Origin: Nocardioides gilvus
GTDB lineage: Bacteria > Actinomycetota > Actinomycetes > Propionibacteriales > Nocardioidaceae
DNA: 64,000 nt
Assembly: GCF_003194605.1 (NCBI RefSeq)
Contig: NZ_QHKY01000001.1
Span: 1-64,000 of the forward strand
Direction: 5' to 3'
Within the stretch, counting starts at the first letter, position 1. Every line of letters begins with the position of its first letter. Of the stretch, positions 42,049 to 53,431 are shown one piece after another. The notes beneath the pieces are model-generated. The model was not told the DNA's origin. It did no database searches and worked only from the letters and a program-made list of their open reading frames with translations. The translations under genes and the position numbers were made by a program.

Positions 42049-44085
42049 TCAGAGCTGGAGGGGCTCCACCTGGACCCGGACAGCAGCCAGACGCCGCGCC
42101 GAACGGGCCCTCTGCATGTCACCGAGCGCCTGGCTCAGGGCTGCTCCGAGGTGACGGGGCACCCGGATCACCACGCGTACTTCCTCCGTCTCCTCGCGCT
42201 GGAGCACCGGGACCGGTCCCAGCACCTCGGCGACAGCAGGCAGCTCCACCAGTGCCATCGCCTCCTCCACTGCGTCCGGGAGTCCGGTCACCGAGGCCAT
42301 GCGCACTGCCGGTGGCAGGTGCGCGCTCTGACGAGCCTCCAACTCGCGCCCCGCGAACCCGACAGGGTCCCAACGGACCAGGGTCTGGAGCAACGGGAGC
42401 GAGGGATCGCCCATCGCGATCACGCGGCCGCCCGGACGCACCAGAGCGGCGGCGTTGAACCAGCGGCGCACGGCCTCCTCGTCAGAACGCAGGTCACTGC
42501 GCCCCAGACCCAGCCAGGTGTCGAGCAGCAACACTGCCTCGTATCCCTGGCGAGCGGGCGGCTCGGCGCCCGGGGTGGCCACCACGATGTCGGCGCTGAC
42601 CCCGACCTCGCTCAGCACACGGTCACCGCCGGAGCTGCGCACCGTGTGGCCCGGGAACATGCGCCCCATCTCCTCGGCCGTCCGGTCGCGCCCGATCACC
42701 GGGGCCCGCAGCCCTCGGTGTCCGCACTCCTGGCAGGCCCACGCATGGTCGACGATCCCGCACCAGCCGCAGGTGGGTGGCTCGGTCGGGCCAGCGAGCC
42801 GCAGCGGCCCTCGACAGGACTGGCAGCGCGCCGGCGTACGGCAGCGTTCGCACCCCAGATGCGCGGCGTATCCCGAACGCGGGGTCTGCACCAGGACCGG
42901 GCCGTGCTCGAGGGCACGGCGCACGGCAGTGACAGCCTGCCCGGGCACCCTGGCGCCCTTGGCCTGTTCGTCGGTGGCCACGAGGTCGACGCGGACCGAC
43001 TCACGCACCAGCGCCCGTGCTGGCCCGAGTGTGTGGGCCCACCCCGTCCGGACCAGGTACTCGGCCTCGACGGTGCGTACGAGACCCCCGAGGAGCACGG
43101 CTGCGTCTTCGTGCTCGGCGCGGGTGAGCAGCACCTCGCGGGTGTGCGGGTAGGGGGCCCTCGGCTCGGCATGCAGGTCATCACCGTCGTCCCAGATCAC
43201 TACCAGACCCAGATCGACGACGGGAGCGAAGGCAGCCGAGCGCGTGCCGACCACGATCCGGCGCTGGCCCCGGACCACGGACAGGAAGGCTTCGTATCGA
43301 CGCGCCGGCCCCAGGTCGGCGGTCAGGACCGCGAACTGGTCAGGGCCCACCACCGCGGTCAGAGCGGCAGCCACCCGGGCGACGTCGCGGTGGTCCGGCA
43401 CGCAGAGCACGACGCCCCGCCCGCTGGAGGCGGTCAGCGCCGCTGCGTGAGCCATCTGGGCCGGCCAGTCGGCCCCCGGCAGGGCCTGCCACACAGCCCG
43501 CGGGGCCCCGCCGGCTGCCAGGTGGGACAAGAAGGGCTCGGCAGGCTCGTGGCCTCGCCAGGCCAACAGCGCGGCCGGCAGGTCGGCAGACACCGCGAGA
43601 GCGCTCGGAAGCGGAGGTGCCTTCTCGGTCGTCGCATGGCGCGGGGGCACGGCCAGCCGGAGGACGTCGGCACGAGCACCCGCATAACGGGTGGCGAGCT
43701 CGGCGGAGAGCGCCTGGATCGCGGGGGTCAGCACCGGCTCCGGACTGACCACGCGCCGCAGTGGCTTCAGCGCTCCGGGGTGGTCGCTGGAGGCGACCCG
43801 TTCAACGACGAACCCATCGACGTCCTGACCCGCGAAACGCACCTTCACGCGGGCTCCCGGCACGGCAGTCGCAGTCATCGTCAACGGGACCAGGTAGTCG
43901 AAGGGCCGATCGAGGTGGGCCAGGGGCACGTCGACGAGGACCCGCGCCACCGGGTCGACCTCGGCGGGCGCCTGCTCCTTCACCTTGCGTCGGCTGCTCT
44001 CGCTGACCTGGGCCTTGGCCTGCGCCACGGACGCACGGAGGCCGGGCAGCATGTCCAGCTGCCCGGCCTCGTGTGCATCACTCAT
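42049..44085 (-). CDS. priA: PriA-like primosomal protein N', ATPase site degenerate
   Basis: About 678 residues. The N-terminal PriA DNA-binding domain is clear (VLVDVPLAHLDRPFDYLVP and VKVRFAGQDVDGFVVE). The eight-cysteine zinc region is also present (LGCERCRTPARCQSC, TCGWCGIVDHAWACQECGHRG). The helicase core lacks the Walker A GxGKT. WDDGDDLHAEPRAPYPHTRE stands where DEEH is expected, while TRSAAFAPV is retained. Loss of helicase motifs is typical of actinobacterial PriA, so it probably acts as a loading factor. The start at 44085 is preferred because TAGTAA lies 7 bases upstream; an ATG 10 codons earlier is possible. Confidence 0.88.
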   Translation of the reverse strand: MSDAHEAGQLDMLPGLRASVAQAKAQVSESSRRKVKEQAPAEVDPVARVLVDVPLAHLDRPFDYLVPLTMTATAVPGARVKVRFAGQDVDGFVVERVASSDHPGALKPLRRVVSPEPVLTPAIQALSAELATRYAGARADVLRLAVPPRHATTEKAPPLPSALAVSADLPAALLAWRGHEPAEPFLSHLAAGGAPRAVWQALPGADWPAQMAHAAALTASSGRGVVLCVPDHRDVARVAAALTAVVGPDQFAVLTADLGPARRYEAFLSVVRGQRRIVVGTRSAAFAPVVDLGLVVIWDDGDDLHAEPRAPYPHTREVLLTRAEHEDAAVLLGGLVRTVEAEYLVRTGWAHTLGPARALVRESVRVDLVATDEQAKGARVPGQAVTAVRRALEHGPVLVQTPRSGYAAHLGCERCRTPARCQSCRGPLRLAGPTEPPTCGWCGIVDHAWACQECGHRGLRAPVIGRDRTAEEMGRMFPGHTVRSSGGDRVLSEVGVSADIVVATPGAEPPARQGYEAVLLLDTWLGLGRSDLRSDEEAVRRWFNAAALVRPGGRVIAMGDPSLPLLQTLVRWDPVGFAGRELEARQSAHLPPAVRMASVTGLPDAVEEAMALVELPAVAEVLGPVPVLQREETEEVRVVIRVPRHLGAALSQALGDMQRARSARRLAAVRVQVEPLQL

Positions 44086-44134
44086 GTGCGAATTACTACC
44101 AGTCGGCGCCGACATCCGGCGCCCTGCCTCGATC

Positions 44135-45328
44135 TCAGAGGCCCACGGCCGCCTTCAGGGCGTCGGCACGGTCGGTGACCTCCCAGGTGAAGCCGGGGAG
44201 CTCACGACCGAAGTGGCCGTACGCCGCGGTCTGGGCGTACTTCGGCTTCAACAGGTCCAGGTCGCGGATGATCGCCGCGGGACGCAGGTCGAAGACCTCG
44301 AGGACTGCTTCCTGGATCTTCTCGTCAGGGACGACGCCAGTGCCGAAGGTCTCGATGAAGACACCCACGGGGGCAGCCTTGCCGATCGCGTAGGCCACCT
44401 GCGCCTCGCAGCGACGGGCGAGACCGGCTGCGACGACGTTCTTGGCGACCCAGCGCATGGCGTAGGCAGCCGAGCGGTCCACCTTCGACGGGTCCTTGCC
44501 CGAGAAGGCACCGCCACCGTGACGAGCCATGCCGCCGTAGGTGTCGATGATGATCTTGCGACCGGTCAGGCCGGCGTCACCCATGGGGCCGCCGATGACG
44601 AAGCGACCGGTCGGGTTGACCAGCAGGCGGTAGCCGTCGTTGGGGATGTCGAAGGAGGCAAGCACCGGGTCGATGACGTGCTGCTTGATCTCGGCCTCGA
44701 GCTTGTCGAGGTCGGTCTCCTCGGTGTGCTGGGTCGACAGCACCACGGTGTCGACACGTACCGGGCGGTTGTCGGCGTCGTACTCGATGGTGACCTGGGT
44801 CTTGCCGTCGGGGCGCAGGTGCGGCAACGTGCCGTCCTTGCGGACCGCGGAGAGACGCTCTGCCAGGCGCTGGGCGATGGTGATAGGCAGCGGCATCAAC
44901 TCAGGCGTGTCGTCGCACGCGTACCCGAACATCAGACCCTGATCGCCCGCACCCTGCTTGTCGAGGTCGTCGGTGGACTCCCCCACCCGCTCCTCGTGCG
45001 CATCGTCGACGCCTTGGGCGATGTCGGGAGACTGGGCACCGATGGCCACGGTGACGCCGCAGGAAGCGCCGTCGAACCCCTTGTCGGAGGCGTCGTAGCC
45101 GATCTCGAGCACCTTCTTGCGCACGATCGCGGCGACCGGCGCGTACGCCTTGGTGGTCACCTCGCCCGCCACGACGACGAGCCCGGTGGTCAACAGGGTC
45201 TCGACCGCAACCCGACTGGCCGGGTCGTGCTCCAGGAGGTAGTCGAGCACGCTGTCGCTGATCTGGTCCGCCATCTTGTCCGGGTGACCTTCGGTCACGG
45301 ACTCAGACGTGAAAAGTCGTCCTGCCAC
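44135..45328 (-). CDS. metK: S-adenosylmethionine synthetase
   Basis: 397 residues. Makes SAM from methionine and ATP. Motifs: [20 protein letters not shown], the hexapeptide [12 protein letters not shown], and the P-loop-like [23 protein letters not shown] start at 45328, preceded by GGGAGAGAG. It follows coaBC by 70 bp and has its own promoter-like TAGTCT. No SAM riboswitch fits in this short gap. Confidence 0.97.
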   Translation of the reverse strand: MAGRLFTSESVTEGHPDKMADQISDSVLDYLLEHDPASRVAVETLLTTGLVVVAGEVTTKAYAPVAAIVRKKVLEIGYDASDKGFDGASCGVTVAIGAQSPDIAQGVDDAHEERVGESTDDLDKQGAGDQGLMFGYACDDTPELMPLPITIAQRLAERLSAVRKDGTLPHLRPDGKTQVTIEYDADNRPVRVDTVVLSTQHTEETDLDKLEAEIKQHVIDPVLASFDIPNDGYRLLVNPTGRFVIGGPMGDAGLTGRKIIIDTYGGMARHGGGAFSGKDPSKVDRSAAYAMRWVAKNVVAAGLARRCEAQVAYAIGKAAPVGVFIETFGTGVVPDEKIQEAVLEVFDLRPAAIIRDLDLLKPKYAQTAAYGHFGRELPGFTWEVTDRADALKAAVGL

Positions 45329-45362
45329 GGTGTCACTCTCTCCCAGGTGGTGTTGTTCCCTC

Positions 45363-45368
45363 AAGACT
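45363..45368 (-). promoter_or_regulatory. Candidate -10 box of metK
   Basis: TAGTCT on the minus strand, about 34 bases before the GTG start, between coaBC and metK. Confidence 0.4.
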
Positions 45369-45398
45369 AGAGGCGGACCAGCATGCAAGACGTCCGTC

Positions 45399-46667
45399 TC
45401 ACATCACGAATCGGCGCACGACCTGGTCCCAGATGGCGTGGGCCACGATGTTCTTGGAGCCGCGCTCCACGTCGAGGGCGCTGCCGTCGGCGTCGAGGAT
45501 GACCACGTCGTTGTCCGCCGATCCGAAGACGGCGCCGCCGCTGACGTCGTTGACGACCAGCAGGTCGCATCCCTTGCGGGCAAGCTTGGCCCGTCCCAGC
45601 TCCATGACGGAGCCGGTGGTGTCGCCGGTCTCGGCCGCGAACCCGACCACGACCTGTCCCTGGCGGGCACGGTTCTGAGCCACCTCGGCCAGGATGTCGG
45701 GATTCTGCTCGAGCTCGATGGCGGGGGCCGATCCGTCGGCGGCCTTCTTGATCTTGGACTCGCTCAGCGACGTCGGACGGAAATCGGCGGGGGCCGCAGC
45801 CATGACCACCGCGTCCGCCAGAGCCGCGCCGGCCACCACGGCCTCACGCATCTGTGCCGTCGTCTCGACCTTGCGGACCACGACGCCGGCGGGGTCGGGC
45901 AGAGTCACGTTGGCAGCCACCAGGGTGACCTGCGCCCCGCGGGCCACCGCTGCGCGCGCCAACGCGTACCCCTGGAGCCCGGACGAGCGGTTGCCGAGGA
46001 AACGCACGGGGTCGAGATATTCGCGGGTGCCGCCGGCGGAGACGAGCACGTGGCGACCCGCGAGGTCCTGGGTCACCGCTCCCCGCAGCATGACCTGGAC
46101 GGCACTCTCGAAGATCTCGACCGGCTCGGGCAGGCGGCCCTTGCCGGTGTCCTTGCCGGTGAGCCGCCCCTCTGCCGGTTCCAGGACGACTGCTCCCCGC
46201 TCACGCAGGGTCGCGACGTTGGCCACGGTGGCGGGGTGCTCCCACATCTCCGTGTGCATCGCCGGCGCGAAGACCACGGGGCAGCGGGCGGTCAGCAGGG
46301 TGTTGGTCAACAGGTCGTCCGCCAACCCGTGGGCAGCCTTGGCCATGACGTCCGCCGTGGCGGGCGCCACCACGACCAGATCGGCCTGCTGGCCGATACG
46401 GACGTGCGGCACCTGGTGCACGTCGGCCCACACACCGGCGGAGACGGGCTTGCCGGAGAGCGCAGCCCACGTCGGGGCACCGACGAACTCCAGGGCGGCA
46501 GCGGTCGGCACCACCGTCACGTCGTGTCCTGACTCGGTGAAGCGACGCAGCAACTCGCAGGCCTTGTAGGCCGCGATGCCGCCGCTCACCCCGAGTACGA
46601 CGCGGGGCCGCGCCCCCGAGGGGGGCGCGGCCTCGTCGATCACATCGTCGATCTCGTGTGCAGTCAC
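45399..46667 (-). CDS. coaBC: Bifunctional phosphopantothenoylcysteine decarboxylase / phosphopantothenate--cysteine ligase
   Basis: 422 residues; two steps of coenzyme A synthesis. The flavin decarboxylase part (about 20-195) has [19 protein letters not shown], the catalytic His in [23 protein letters not shown] and the substrate clamp APAMHTEMW. The ligase part has [22 protein letters not shown] and [20 protein letters not shown] start. It follows rpoZ by 40 bp. Confidence 0.96.
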   Translation of the reverse strand: MTAHEIDDVIDEAAPPSGARPRVVLGVSGGIAAYKACELLRRFTESGHDVTVVPTAAALEFVGAPTWAALSGKPVSAGVWADVHQVPHVRIGQQADLVVVAPATADVMAKAAHGLADDLLTNTLLTARCPVVFAPAMHTEMWEHPATVANVATLRERGAVVLEPAEGRLTGKDTGKGRLPEPVEIFESAVQVMLRGAVTQDLAGRHVLVSAGGTREYLDPVRFLGNRSSGLQGYALARAAVARGAQVTLVAANVTLPDPAGVVVRKVETTAQMREAVVAGAALADAVVMAAAPADFRPTSLSESKIKKAADGSAPAIELEQNPDILAEVAQNRARQGQVVVGFAAETGDTTGSVMELGRAKLARKGCDLLVVNDVSGGAVFGSADNDVVILDADGSALDVERGSKNIVAHAIWDQVVRRFVM

Positions 46668-46707
46668 TCAGATCACGCAACCGCTCACGGTGCAGGTCAC
46701 TGCAGGG

Positions 46708-47028
46708 TCACTCGGTGCCGGCCTGGGCCGCAGCCTTGGCAGCAGCCTCTTCGGCGGCCAGCTCGGCCGGGTCGACGTCCTCGCAGGTGAGGAGGTCCTG
46801 GTTGATCTCGCGCAGGGCGATCGAAAGGGGCTTCTCCTGGACGTGGGTGTCCACGAGGGGGCCGACGTACTCCAACAGGCCCTCGCCGAGCTGCGAGTAG
46901 TAGGCGTTGATCTGGCGCGCGCGCTTGGCGCTGTACAGGACCAGCTTGTACTTGCTGTCGGTCTTGGTGAGCAGGTCGTCGATCGAGGGGTTCGTCACGC
47001 CCTCGGCGGCGATGAGAGGTGCAGACAC
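46708..47028 (-). CDS. rpoZ: DNA-directed RNA polymerase omega subunit
   Basis: 106 residues. Omega core with [29 protein letters not shown] and [16 protein letters not shown]; the C-terminal 25 residues are Ala/Glu rich. It helps assemble RNA polymerase. GTG start. A 111-bp gap separates it from gmk and contains an 8-bp perfect hairpin (47058-47077), so it may have its own leader. Confidence 0.96.
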   Translation of the reverse strand: MSAPLIAAEGVTNPSIDDLLTKTDSKYKLVLYSAKRARQINAYYSQLGEGLLEYVGPLVDTHVQEKPLSIALREINQDLLTCEDVDPAELAAEEAAAKAAAQAGTE

Positions 47029-47057
47029 GCGTGGGCCTCGCTGGTGGTCGTAGTGGT

Positions 47058-47077
47058 TCGTACGCAGGAGCGTACGA
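47058..47077. repeat. Inverted repeat in the rpoZ leader
   Basis: TCGTACGC-AGGA-GCGTACGA: two perfect 8-base arms, 30 bases before the rpoZ start. No T-run follows on either strand, so it does not look like a terminator. Confidence 0.5.
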
Positions 47078-47139
47078 GGGTGGTGCAGGTGATCTTCTGG
47101 AGTGCTACGGCGCCGCTGCAGGACAAGCCTCGCGGGCGT

Positions 47140-47739
47140 TCAGGACCCAGACTTGAGCAAGGCTACCAACTCATCGACCGCGGCGGTAACTTCGCGGTTC
47201 ACGATCGTCACGTCGAACTCGCTCTCGGCGGCCAGCTCCTCGTGCGCCGTGTCCAGGCGGCGGGCCCTTTCCTCCGCTGTCTCCGTGCCTCGCCCGACCA
47301 GTCTCCGCTCGAGTTCCTCGAAGGACGGCGGGGCGAGGAACACGAAGAGCGCCCCGGGCATGGTCTCGCGAACCTGACGCGCACCCTGCAGATCGATCTC
47401 CAGCATCGCCGGGCGACCTTCGGCCAGGGCCTCCTCCACCGGAGCGCGCGGCGTGCCGTAGCGCGCGGCGCCGTGCACGACGGCCCACTCGAGGAGCTCG
47501 TCCTCGGCCACCATCCGGTCGAACTCGTCATCGGAGACGAACCAGTAGTGCACACCGTCGACCTCATCGGGTCGCGGGGCACGCGTCGTGGCGCTCACGG
47601 AAATCCACACGTCGGGGTTGGCCTCACGCATCCGGCCTGCCACCGTTCCCTTGCCCACGGCCGTGGGGCCGGCCAGGACGACCAGCCTGGAGGGACCCGG
47701 TCCGGCGTCGGGGGCGGGGCTGCTCACGGCGCTGCTCAC
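47140..47739 (-). CDS. gmk: Guanylate kinase
   Basis: 199 residues. Phosphorylates GMP to GDP. P-loop GPTAVGKGT (usual form GPSGVGKGT), then [37 protein letters not shown] and the lid region [18 protein letters not shown]. The GTG start overlaps the mihF stop (GTGA), so synthesis is coupled. Confidence 0.96.
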   Translation of the reverse strand: MSSAVSSPAPDAGPGPSRLVVLAGPTAVGKGTVAGRMREANPDVWISVSATTRAPRPDEVDGVHYWFVSDDEFDRMVAEDELLEWAVVHGAARYGTPRAPVEEALAEGRPAMLEIDLQGARQVRETMPGALFVFLAPPSFEELERRLVGRGTETAEERARRLDTAHEELAAESEFDVTIVNREVTAAVDELVALLKSGS

Positions 47740-48056
47740 TCCGGAGCCGCGAACTCGCGCTCGAGCGCGGCGATCTGCTTGACCCCCAGGCCACGCACCC
47801 GGCGGCTCTCGGCGATCGAAAGGCGTTCCATCAGGGCCTTGGCCCGGACCTTGCCCAGTCCGGGCATCGACTGGAGCAGGTCGATCACCCGCATCTTGCC
47901 GACCACCTCGTTCTCCTGACCCTCGCGGATCACGTCGAGGATCGAGCCACCGGAGTTCTTCAGGCGGTTCTTCACCTCGGCACGCTCCCGACGGGAGGCA
48001 GCTGCCTTGTCGAGCGCCGCCTGGCGTTGTTCAGGGGTGAGCTGGGGCAGTGCCAC
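47736..48056 (-). CDS. mihF: Integration host factor, actinobacterial type
   Basis: 106 residues. Nucleoid-associated protein unrelated to E. coli IHF. The conserved parts are [27 protein letters not shown] and the helix-two-turn-helix [32 protein letters not shown] start at 48056 with GAGGACC before it. The upstream open extension (to 48173) overlaps the promoter and is not conserved-looking. mihF-gmk-rpoZ is the standard actinobacterial order. Confidence 0.93.
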   Translation of the reverse strand: MALPQLTPEQRQAALDKAAASRRERAEVKNRLKNSGGSILDVIREGQENEVVGKMRVIDLLQSMPGLGKVRAKALMERLSIAESRRVRGLGVKQIAALEREFAAPE

Positions 48057-48108
48057 GTCTGGGTCCTCGTCGTTGTCGCTGGGTCGCCGCTCGTCGGCGG
48101 AAGGAGTC

Positions 48109-48114
48109 AATCTA
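48109..48114 (-). promoter_or_regulatory. Candidate mihF promoter -10 box
   Basis: TAGATT on the minus strand with GTCGTC 17 bases upstream; the leader would be about 45 nt. Confidence 0.45.
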
Positions 48115-48194
48115 GTCACCCCGTCACGGGTGACGACAAGCCAGGTGCCCGAGATGCAACCGATGTCGCTCACGCCATTGTGGAGCAGCCGTCC

Positions 48195-49043
48195 TCAACC
48201 GTCGAGGGCGGACACGTCATCGTTGGCGCGACGCGCGGCCTCGACCAGCCCCGAGACGCTGGGGCCGGCGCGCAGCACCTCACGACTGGTGCTGGGCAGC
48301 ACGGCAGCCGAAGCGGCGCCGAAGATCCGTCGGATGTCCGCCACCGTGCCGCCCTGGGCGCCGTAACCGGGCACGAGAATCGGCCCGTTGACGTCCACCT
48401 CCGTCTCCGGGTCGGCAATGGTGGCCCCGATCACCGGGCCGAAACTGCCCAGGGGCGAGGCCTCGGCGTTGAGCGCCCGCAGGTCAGCCAGGACGTGCTC
48501 GGCGACGGTACGGCCATCGTCCGCACGGGCCCTCTGCACCTCGTGGCCCTCCGGGTTCGAGGTGAGCGCGAGCACGAAGAGGCCAGCGCCGTGCTTCCTC
48601 GCGGTCTGGACCATCGGGTCCAGCGAGCCGAAACCCAGGAACGGGCTCGCTGTGATGGCGTCGCAGGCCAAGGGGGAAGCCGGGTCGAGGTACGCATCCG
48701 CGTAGGCCTGGGTGGTGGAGCCGATGTCCCCCCGCTTGACGTCCAACAGCACCAGCGCACCAGCCTCGCGGGCGTGGGCGATGACCTTCTCCAGGACCGC
48801 CACTCCCCTGCTCCCGAAGCGCTCGTAGAAGGCACTCTGCGGCTTCAGCACGGAGACGACGGGCGCCAGCGCCTCGACCGCGGTCAGGGCGAAGCGTTCC
48901 AACCCGGCCACGTCGTCGTCGAGGCCCCAGGCCTCGAGCAGGGCGGCGTGCGGATCGATGCCCACGCAGAGACGTCCGCGCTCAGCGATGGCACGGTGCA
49001 GGCGGGTTCCGAACGGCTCCGGGCCGTTTCCATCCACGGTCAT
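48195..49043 (-). CDS. pyrF: Orotidine 5'-phosphate decarboxylase, type 2
   Basis: 282 residues, mycobacterial-type (subfamily 2). Last step of UMP synthesis. The catalytic D101-K103-D106 set is in LLDVKRGDIGSTTQAYA. LCVGIDPH is near 25-32 and ILVPGYGAQGGTVADI near the phosphate site. The start ATG at 49043 has GAGGAGAG before it. It follows pyrD by 41 bp. Confidence 0.95.
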   Translation of the reverse strand: MTVDGNGPEPFGTRLHRAIAERGRLCVGIDPHAALLEAWGLDDDVAGLERFALTAVEALAPVVSVLKPQSAFYERFGSRGVAVLEKVIAHAREAGALVLLDVKRGDIGSTTQAYADAYLDPASPLACDAITASPFLGFGSLDPMVQTARKHGAGLFVLALTSNPEGHEVQRARADDGRTVAEHVLADLRALNAEASPLGSFGPVIGATIADPETEVDVNGPILVPGYGAQGGTVADIRRIFGAASAAVLPSTSREVLRAGPSVSGLVEAARRANDDVSALDG

Positions 49044-49084
49044 GGCTCTCCTCGAGTTCTCTGTCGACGCGGGGTGGACCCGCG

Positions 49085-50119
49085 TCACCCGCGCGCCAGC
49101 GCGCTGACGATCCTGCGGGGCCACAGCGGGCCCTCGTAGACGAAGGCCGTGTAGGCCTGGAGCAGGTCCGCGCCCGCCTCCAGCCGGGCCCGGGCATCGT
49201 CGGCGGTCGTGATGCCACCGACGCCGACCAGCGTCATGCCGGCCCCGACGCGCCCCCGAAGCATCTTCATCACGGCCAGCGACCGCTCGGTCAACGGACG
49301 ACCCGACAGACCTCCGGCCCCGATCGCCTCGACCGTCGCCGTCGGGCTCGCGAGCCCGTCGCGCGAGATCGTGGTGTTGGTCGCGATGATGCCGTCGAGA
49401 CCCACGTGCGTGGCCAGGTCGGCCACGGCCAGCACGTCCTCGTCGCTGAGGTCGGGGGCGATCTTCACGAGCAGGGGGACGCGACGCTCGCCGCTCACCT
49501 GGTCGGCGCGCGCCCGGACGGCACGCATCAAGGGCTCCAGCTTCTCGACTGCCTGGAGGTCCCTCAGACCGGGCGTGTTCGGCGAGGAGACGTTGACGAC
49601 GAGGTAGTCGGCGTGCGGCGCGAGCAGACCGGTGGACTTCTCGTAGTCACCGATCGCGTCCTCCTCGGCGACGACCTTGGTCTTGCCGATGTTGACGCCC
49701 ACCACGACCGGGGACGGTCCTGCAGCCGAGCGAGCAGCCAGACGTCGGGCCACGACCTCGGCTCCCTCGTTGTTGAAACCCATCCGGTTGATGATCGCCC
49801 GGTCCGCGGTCAGCCGGAAGAGGCGGGGGGCAGGATTGCCCGGCTGCGGCTCCCCCGTCACCGTGCCGATCTCGACGTGACCGAAGCCCAGGGCGGCGAG
49901 CGCGTCAATGCCGACGGCGTTCTTGTCGAACCCGGCCGCCAGCCCGAGCGCGTGCGGAAAGGTGATCCCCAACGCCTTCACCGGAGCTCCGCTCTCCTGC
50001 GGGGCCCCGAGGACGCGACTTGTCACCGGTCGGGCCGCCCGGATCGCGGCAAAGGCAGCGTGGTGCGCCCTCTCCGGGTCGATCCGGGTCAGGGCCCGCT
50101 CGAACAGCTGGTCGTACAT
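49085..50119 (-). CDS. pyrD: Dihydroorotate dehydrogenase (quinone), class 2
   Basis: 344 residues. Oxidises dihydroorotate to orotate using membrane quinone. The N-terminal amphipathic helix ([20 protein letters not shown]) fits class 2 membrane association. The catalytic serine region is [21 protein letters not shown]-site segments are [14 protein letters not shown] and [22 protein letters not shown]. Its start shares one base with the carB stop (TGATG). Mycobacteria keep pyrD elsewhere, so its place between carB and pyrF is a local feature. Confidence 0.95.
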   Translation of the reverse strand: MYDQLFERALTRIDPERAHHAAFAAIRAARPVTSRVLGAPQESGAPVKALGITFPHALGLAAGFDKNAVGIDALAALGFGHVEIGTVTGEPQPGNPAPRLFRLTADRAIINRMGFNNEGAEVVARRLAARSAAGPSPVVVGVNIGKTKVVAEEDAIGDYEKSTGLLAPHADYLVVNVSSPNTPGLRDLQAVEKLEPLMRAVRARADQVSGERRVPLLVKIAPDLSDEDVLAVADLATHVGLDGIIATNTTISRDGLASPTATVEAIGAGGLSGRPLTERSLAVMKMLRGRVGAGMTLVGVGGITTADDARARLEAGADLLQAYTAFVYEGPLWPRRIVSALARG

Positions 50120-53100
50120 CAGCGCGACCGCGCGGAGGCCGCGTTCCACTCCTGCAGGCTGCGTACGCCGATGTCACCTCGGTGCTGGGCCTCGATCCCC
50201 TGCACCGCCGCGCCCAGTCCCTGCACCGTCGTGATGCAAGGGATGTTGGCGAGGACCGCTGCCGTACGGATCTCGTAGCCGTCGGCACGACCTGCCTTGC
50301 CGGTGGAGTACGGCGTGTTGACGACCAGGTCGATGTCACCGTTGTGGATCATCTGCACCGTGGTCAGCTCACCGTCGGGGCCTTCGCCCTGGTGGTGCTT
50401 GCGCACCGTGGTGACCTTGACTCCGTTGCGCCGCAGCACCTCGGCCGTACCCGAGGTCGCCAGGATCTCGTAGCCCTTGTCGGCAAGCACCTTGACCGGG
50501 AAGATCATGTTGCGCTTGTCCCGGTTGGCGACCGAGACGAAGATCCGCCCCGACATCGGGAGCGAACCGAAGGCCGCGGTCTGGGCCTTGGCGAAGGCCG
50601 TGCCGAAGTCGGCGTCGAAGCCCATCACCTCTCCGGTCGACTTCATCTCCGGACCCAGCACCGTGTCGACGTTGATGCCCTCGGGGGTACGGAAGCGGTT
50701 GAAGGGAAGCACTGCCTCCTTGACCGCGATGGGGGCGTCGGACGGCAGGTTGCCGCCGTCACCGGTGGCGGGCAGCACACCGGCAGCGCGCAGCTCGGCG
50801 ATCGACTCACCCATCATCAACCGGGCCGCCGCCTTGGCGAGCGGGGTGCCCGTGGCCTTGGAGACGAACGGGACCGTCCGTGAGGCCCGGGGATTGGCCT
50901 CGAGGACGTAGAGCACGTCGGAGGCGAGCGCGAACTGGATGTTGAGCAGGCCACGCACACCCACCCCGTCGGCGATGCCCTCGGTCGCGCGTCGGATGCG
51001 CTCGATCTCGAAGCCACCCAGCGTGATCGGTGGGAGGGCGCACGAGGAGTCGCCGGAATGGATCCCTGCCTCCTCGATGTGCTCCATCACACCGCCGAGG
51101 AAGAGCTCGGTGCCGTCGTAGAGCGCGTCGACGTCGATCTCGATCGCGTCGTCGATGAAGCGGTCAACCAGCACCGGACGCTCGGAGCTGATCACCGTGG
51201 CACGCTCGATGTAGCCGCGCAGCGACTCGTCGTCGTAGACGATCTCCATGCCGCGACCACCCAGGACGTACGAGGGCCGCACCAGCACCGGGTAGCCGAT
51301 GCCCTCGGCGATCTCCTTGGCGTCGGCGTACGACGTCGCCATGCCGAACTTCGGCGCCGGGAGCCCAGCGGCCTGCAGCACCTTGCCGAAGGCCCCACGC
51401 TCCTCGGCGAGCTCGATCGCCTCGGGGCTGGTGCCGACGATCGGGACGCCGGCGTCGGCCAGTCCCTGCGCGAGACCGAGCGGGGTCTGTCCACCCAGCT
51501 GGCAGATGACGCCGGCCAGCGGGCCGGCCTGCTGCTCGGCGTGGACGATCTCGAGCACGTCCTCCAGGGTGAGCGGCTCGAAGTAGAGACGGTCGGAGGT
51601 GTCGTAGTCGGTCGAGACCGTCTCGGGGTTGCAGTTGACCATGATGGTCTCGTAGCCGGCCTCCGCCAGAGCCAGGGAGGCGTGCACGCACGAGTAGTCG
51701 AACTCGATGCCCTGCCCGATGCGGTTGGGACCCGAGCCCAGGATGATGACGGCCTCACGCTCGCGCGGGCGGACCTCGGTCTCCTCGTCGTAGGACGAGT
51801 AGTGGTAGGGCGTCGAGGCTGCGAACTCCGCGGCGCAGGTGTCCACGGTCTTGAAGACCGGGCGCAGACCGAAGCCGTGGCGGGCGCTGCGCACCTCGGC
51901 CTCGGCGAGCCCGCGGATTCCAGCGATCTGGGCGTCGCTGAAGCCGTGGCGCTTGGCCAGCCGCAGGGTGGCGAGGTCCAACTCGTCCGCAGCACCGATG
52001 GTGTCGGCGATCTCCTTGATCAGGAAGAGCTGATCGACGAACCACGGGTCGATCTTCGTGTACTCGAAGACCTGCTCGGGGGTGGCCCCGGCGCGGATCG
52101 ACTGCATCACGGTGGAGAGTCGGCCGTCGGTCGGTGTCGTCGACTTCTCGAGGAGCGCGGTGAGATCTCCGGTCTCGGAGGCGAAGTCGAAGATCGCCTC
52201 CTTCGACTCGAGGCTGCGCAGTGCCTTCTGCAGCGACTCGGTGAAGTTGCGGCCGATGGCCATCGCCTCTCCCACGCTCTTCATGTGGGTCGTGAGCGTC
52301 GTGTCGGCGCCGGGGAACTTCTCGAACGCGAAGCGCGGCACCTTGACGACCACGTAGTCGAGGGTGGGCTCGAAGGAGGCCGGGGTGCTCTGGCCGTCAG
52401 GACGGGTGGTGATGTCGTTGGCGATCTCGTCGAGCGTGTAACCGATGGCGACCTTGGCGGCGATCTTGGCGATCGGGAAGCCGGTGGCCTTCGACGCGAG
52501 CGCGGAGGAACGAGAGACCCGAGGGTTCATCTCGATGACGATCAAGCGACCGTCGGCCGGGTTGACCGCGTACTGGATGTTGCAGCCACCGGTGTCCACC
52601 CCGACCTCGCGGATGATGCCGATCGCCATGTCGCGCATCGCCTGGTACTCACGGTCGGTGAGCGTCAGAGCGGGAGCCACGGTGATCGAGTCGCCGGTGT
52701 GGACGCCCATCGGGTCCAGGTTCTCGATGGAGCAGATGATCACCACGTTGTCCGCGGTGTCGCGCATGACCTCGAGCTCGTACTCCTTCCAGCCGAGGAT
52801 GGACTCCTCCAGGAGCACCTCGGTGGTCGGGGACGCGGCGAGGCCGGCGCCACCGATGCGGCGCAGGTCGTCCTCGTCGTGGGCGAACCCGGAGCCGGTG
52901 CCACCCATCGTGAAGGAGGGGCGTACGACGACGGGGTAACCCAGCTCGTCGGCACCTGCCAGCAGGTCGTCCATGGTGTGGCAGACGACCGATTTGGCGG
53001 ACTCGCCGCCGAGCTTGTCGACGATCGCCTTGAACTGCTCGCGGTTCTCGCCCCGGTTGATCGCCTCGATGGAGGCACCGATCAGTTCGACGTCGTACTT

Positions 53101-53427
53101 CTCGAGGATGCCGGCCGCGTCGAGCTGCATGGCGCAGTTCAGCGCGGTCTGTCCACCCAGGGTGGCCAGAAGGGCGTCGGGACGCTCCTTGGCGATCACC
53201 TTCTCGACGTACTCCGGGGTGATCGGCTCGACGTAGGTCGCGTCGGCGAACTCGGGGTCGGTCATGATCGTGGCCGGGTTGGAGTTGACCAGGATGACCC
53301 GCAGGCCCTCCTCCTTCAGGACCCGGCACGCCTGGGTGCCCGAGTAGTCGAACTCGCAGGCCTGACCGATGACGATCGGCCCGGAGCCGATCACCATGAT
53401 CGACTTGATGTCATCACGCTTCGGCAT
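50119..53427 (-). CDS. carB: Carbamoyl-phosphate synthase large subunit
   Basis: 1102 residues with two homologous ATP-grasp halves: the first has [15 protein letters not shown] and the second [16 protein letters not shown]. The C-terminal MGS-like allosteric domain (from about 940) has [20 protein letters not shown]. It makes carbamoyl phosphate for both the arginine and pyrimidine operons in this window. It follows carA by 4 bp. Confidence 0.97.
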   Translation of the reverse strand: MPKRDDIKSIMVIGSGPIVIGQACEFDYSGTQACRVLKEEGLRVILVNSNPATIMTDPEFADATYVEPITPEYVEKVIAKERPDALLATLGGQTALNCAMQLDAAGILEKYDVELIGASIEAINRGENREQFKAIVDKLGGESAKSVVCHTMDDLLAGADELGYPVVVRPSFTMGGTGSGFAHDEDDLRRIGGAGLAASPTTEVLLEESILGWKEYELEVMRDTADNVVIICSIENLDPMGVHTGDSITVAPALTLTDREYQAMRDMAIGIIREVGVDTGGCNIQYAVNPADGRLIVIEMNPRVSRSSALASKATGFPIAKIAAKVAIGYTLDEIANDITTRPDGQSTPASFEPTLDYVVVKVPRFAFEKFPGADTTLTTHMKSVGEAMAIGRNFTESLQKALRSLESKEAIFDFASETGDLTALLEKSTTPTDGRLSTVMQSIRAGATPEQVFEYTKIDPWFVDQLFLIKEIADTIGAADELDLATLRLAKRHGFSDAQIAGIRGLAEAEVRSARHGFGLRPVFKTVDTCAAEFAASTPYHYSSYDEETEVRPREREAVIILGSGPNRIGQGIEFDYSCVHASLALAEAGYETIMVNCNPETVSTDYDTSDRLYFEPLTLEDVLEIVHAEQQAGPLAGVICQLGGQTPLGLAQGLADAGVPIVGTSPEAIELAEERGAFGKVLQAAGLPAPKFGMATSYADAKEIAEGIGYPVLVRPSYVLGGRGMEIVYDDESLRGYIERATVISSERPVLVDRFIDDAIEIDVDALYDGTELFLGGVMEHIEEAGIHSGDSSCALPPITLGGFEIERIRRATEGIADGVGVRGLLNIQFALASDVLYVLEANPRASRTVPFVSKATGTPLAKAAARLMMGESIAELRAAGVLPATGDGGNLPSDAPIAVKEAVLPFNRFRTPEGINVDTVLGPEMKSTGEVMGFDADFGTAFAKAQTAAFGSLPMSGRIFVSVANRDKRNMIFPVKVLADKGYEILATSGTAEVLRRNGVKVTTVRKHHQGEGPDGELTTVQMIHNGDIDLVVNTPYSTGKAGRADGYEIRTAAVLANIPCITTVQGLGAAVQGIEAQHRGDIGVRSLQEWNAASARSR

Positions 53428-53431
53428 GTGC

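Noticed and set aside
42049-44085. Frameshift as the reason for the missing PriA Walker A
   Set aside because: The frame is continuous and the flanking PriA domains are in register; family-level degeneration explains it better.
45329-45398. SAM riboswitch before metK
   Set aside because: Only 70 bases are available and no SAM aptamer motif is seen.
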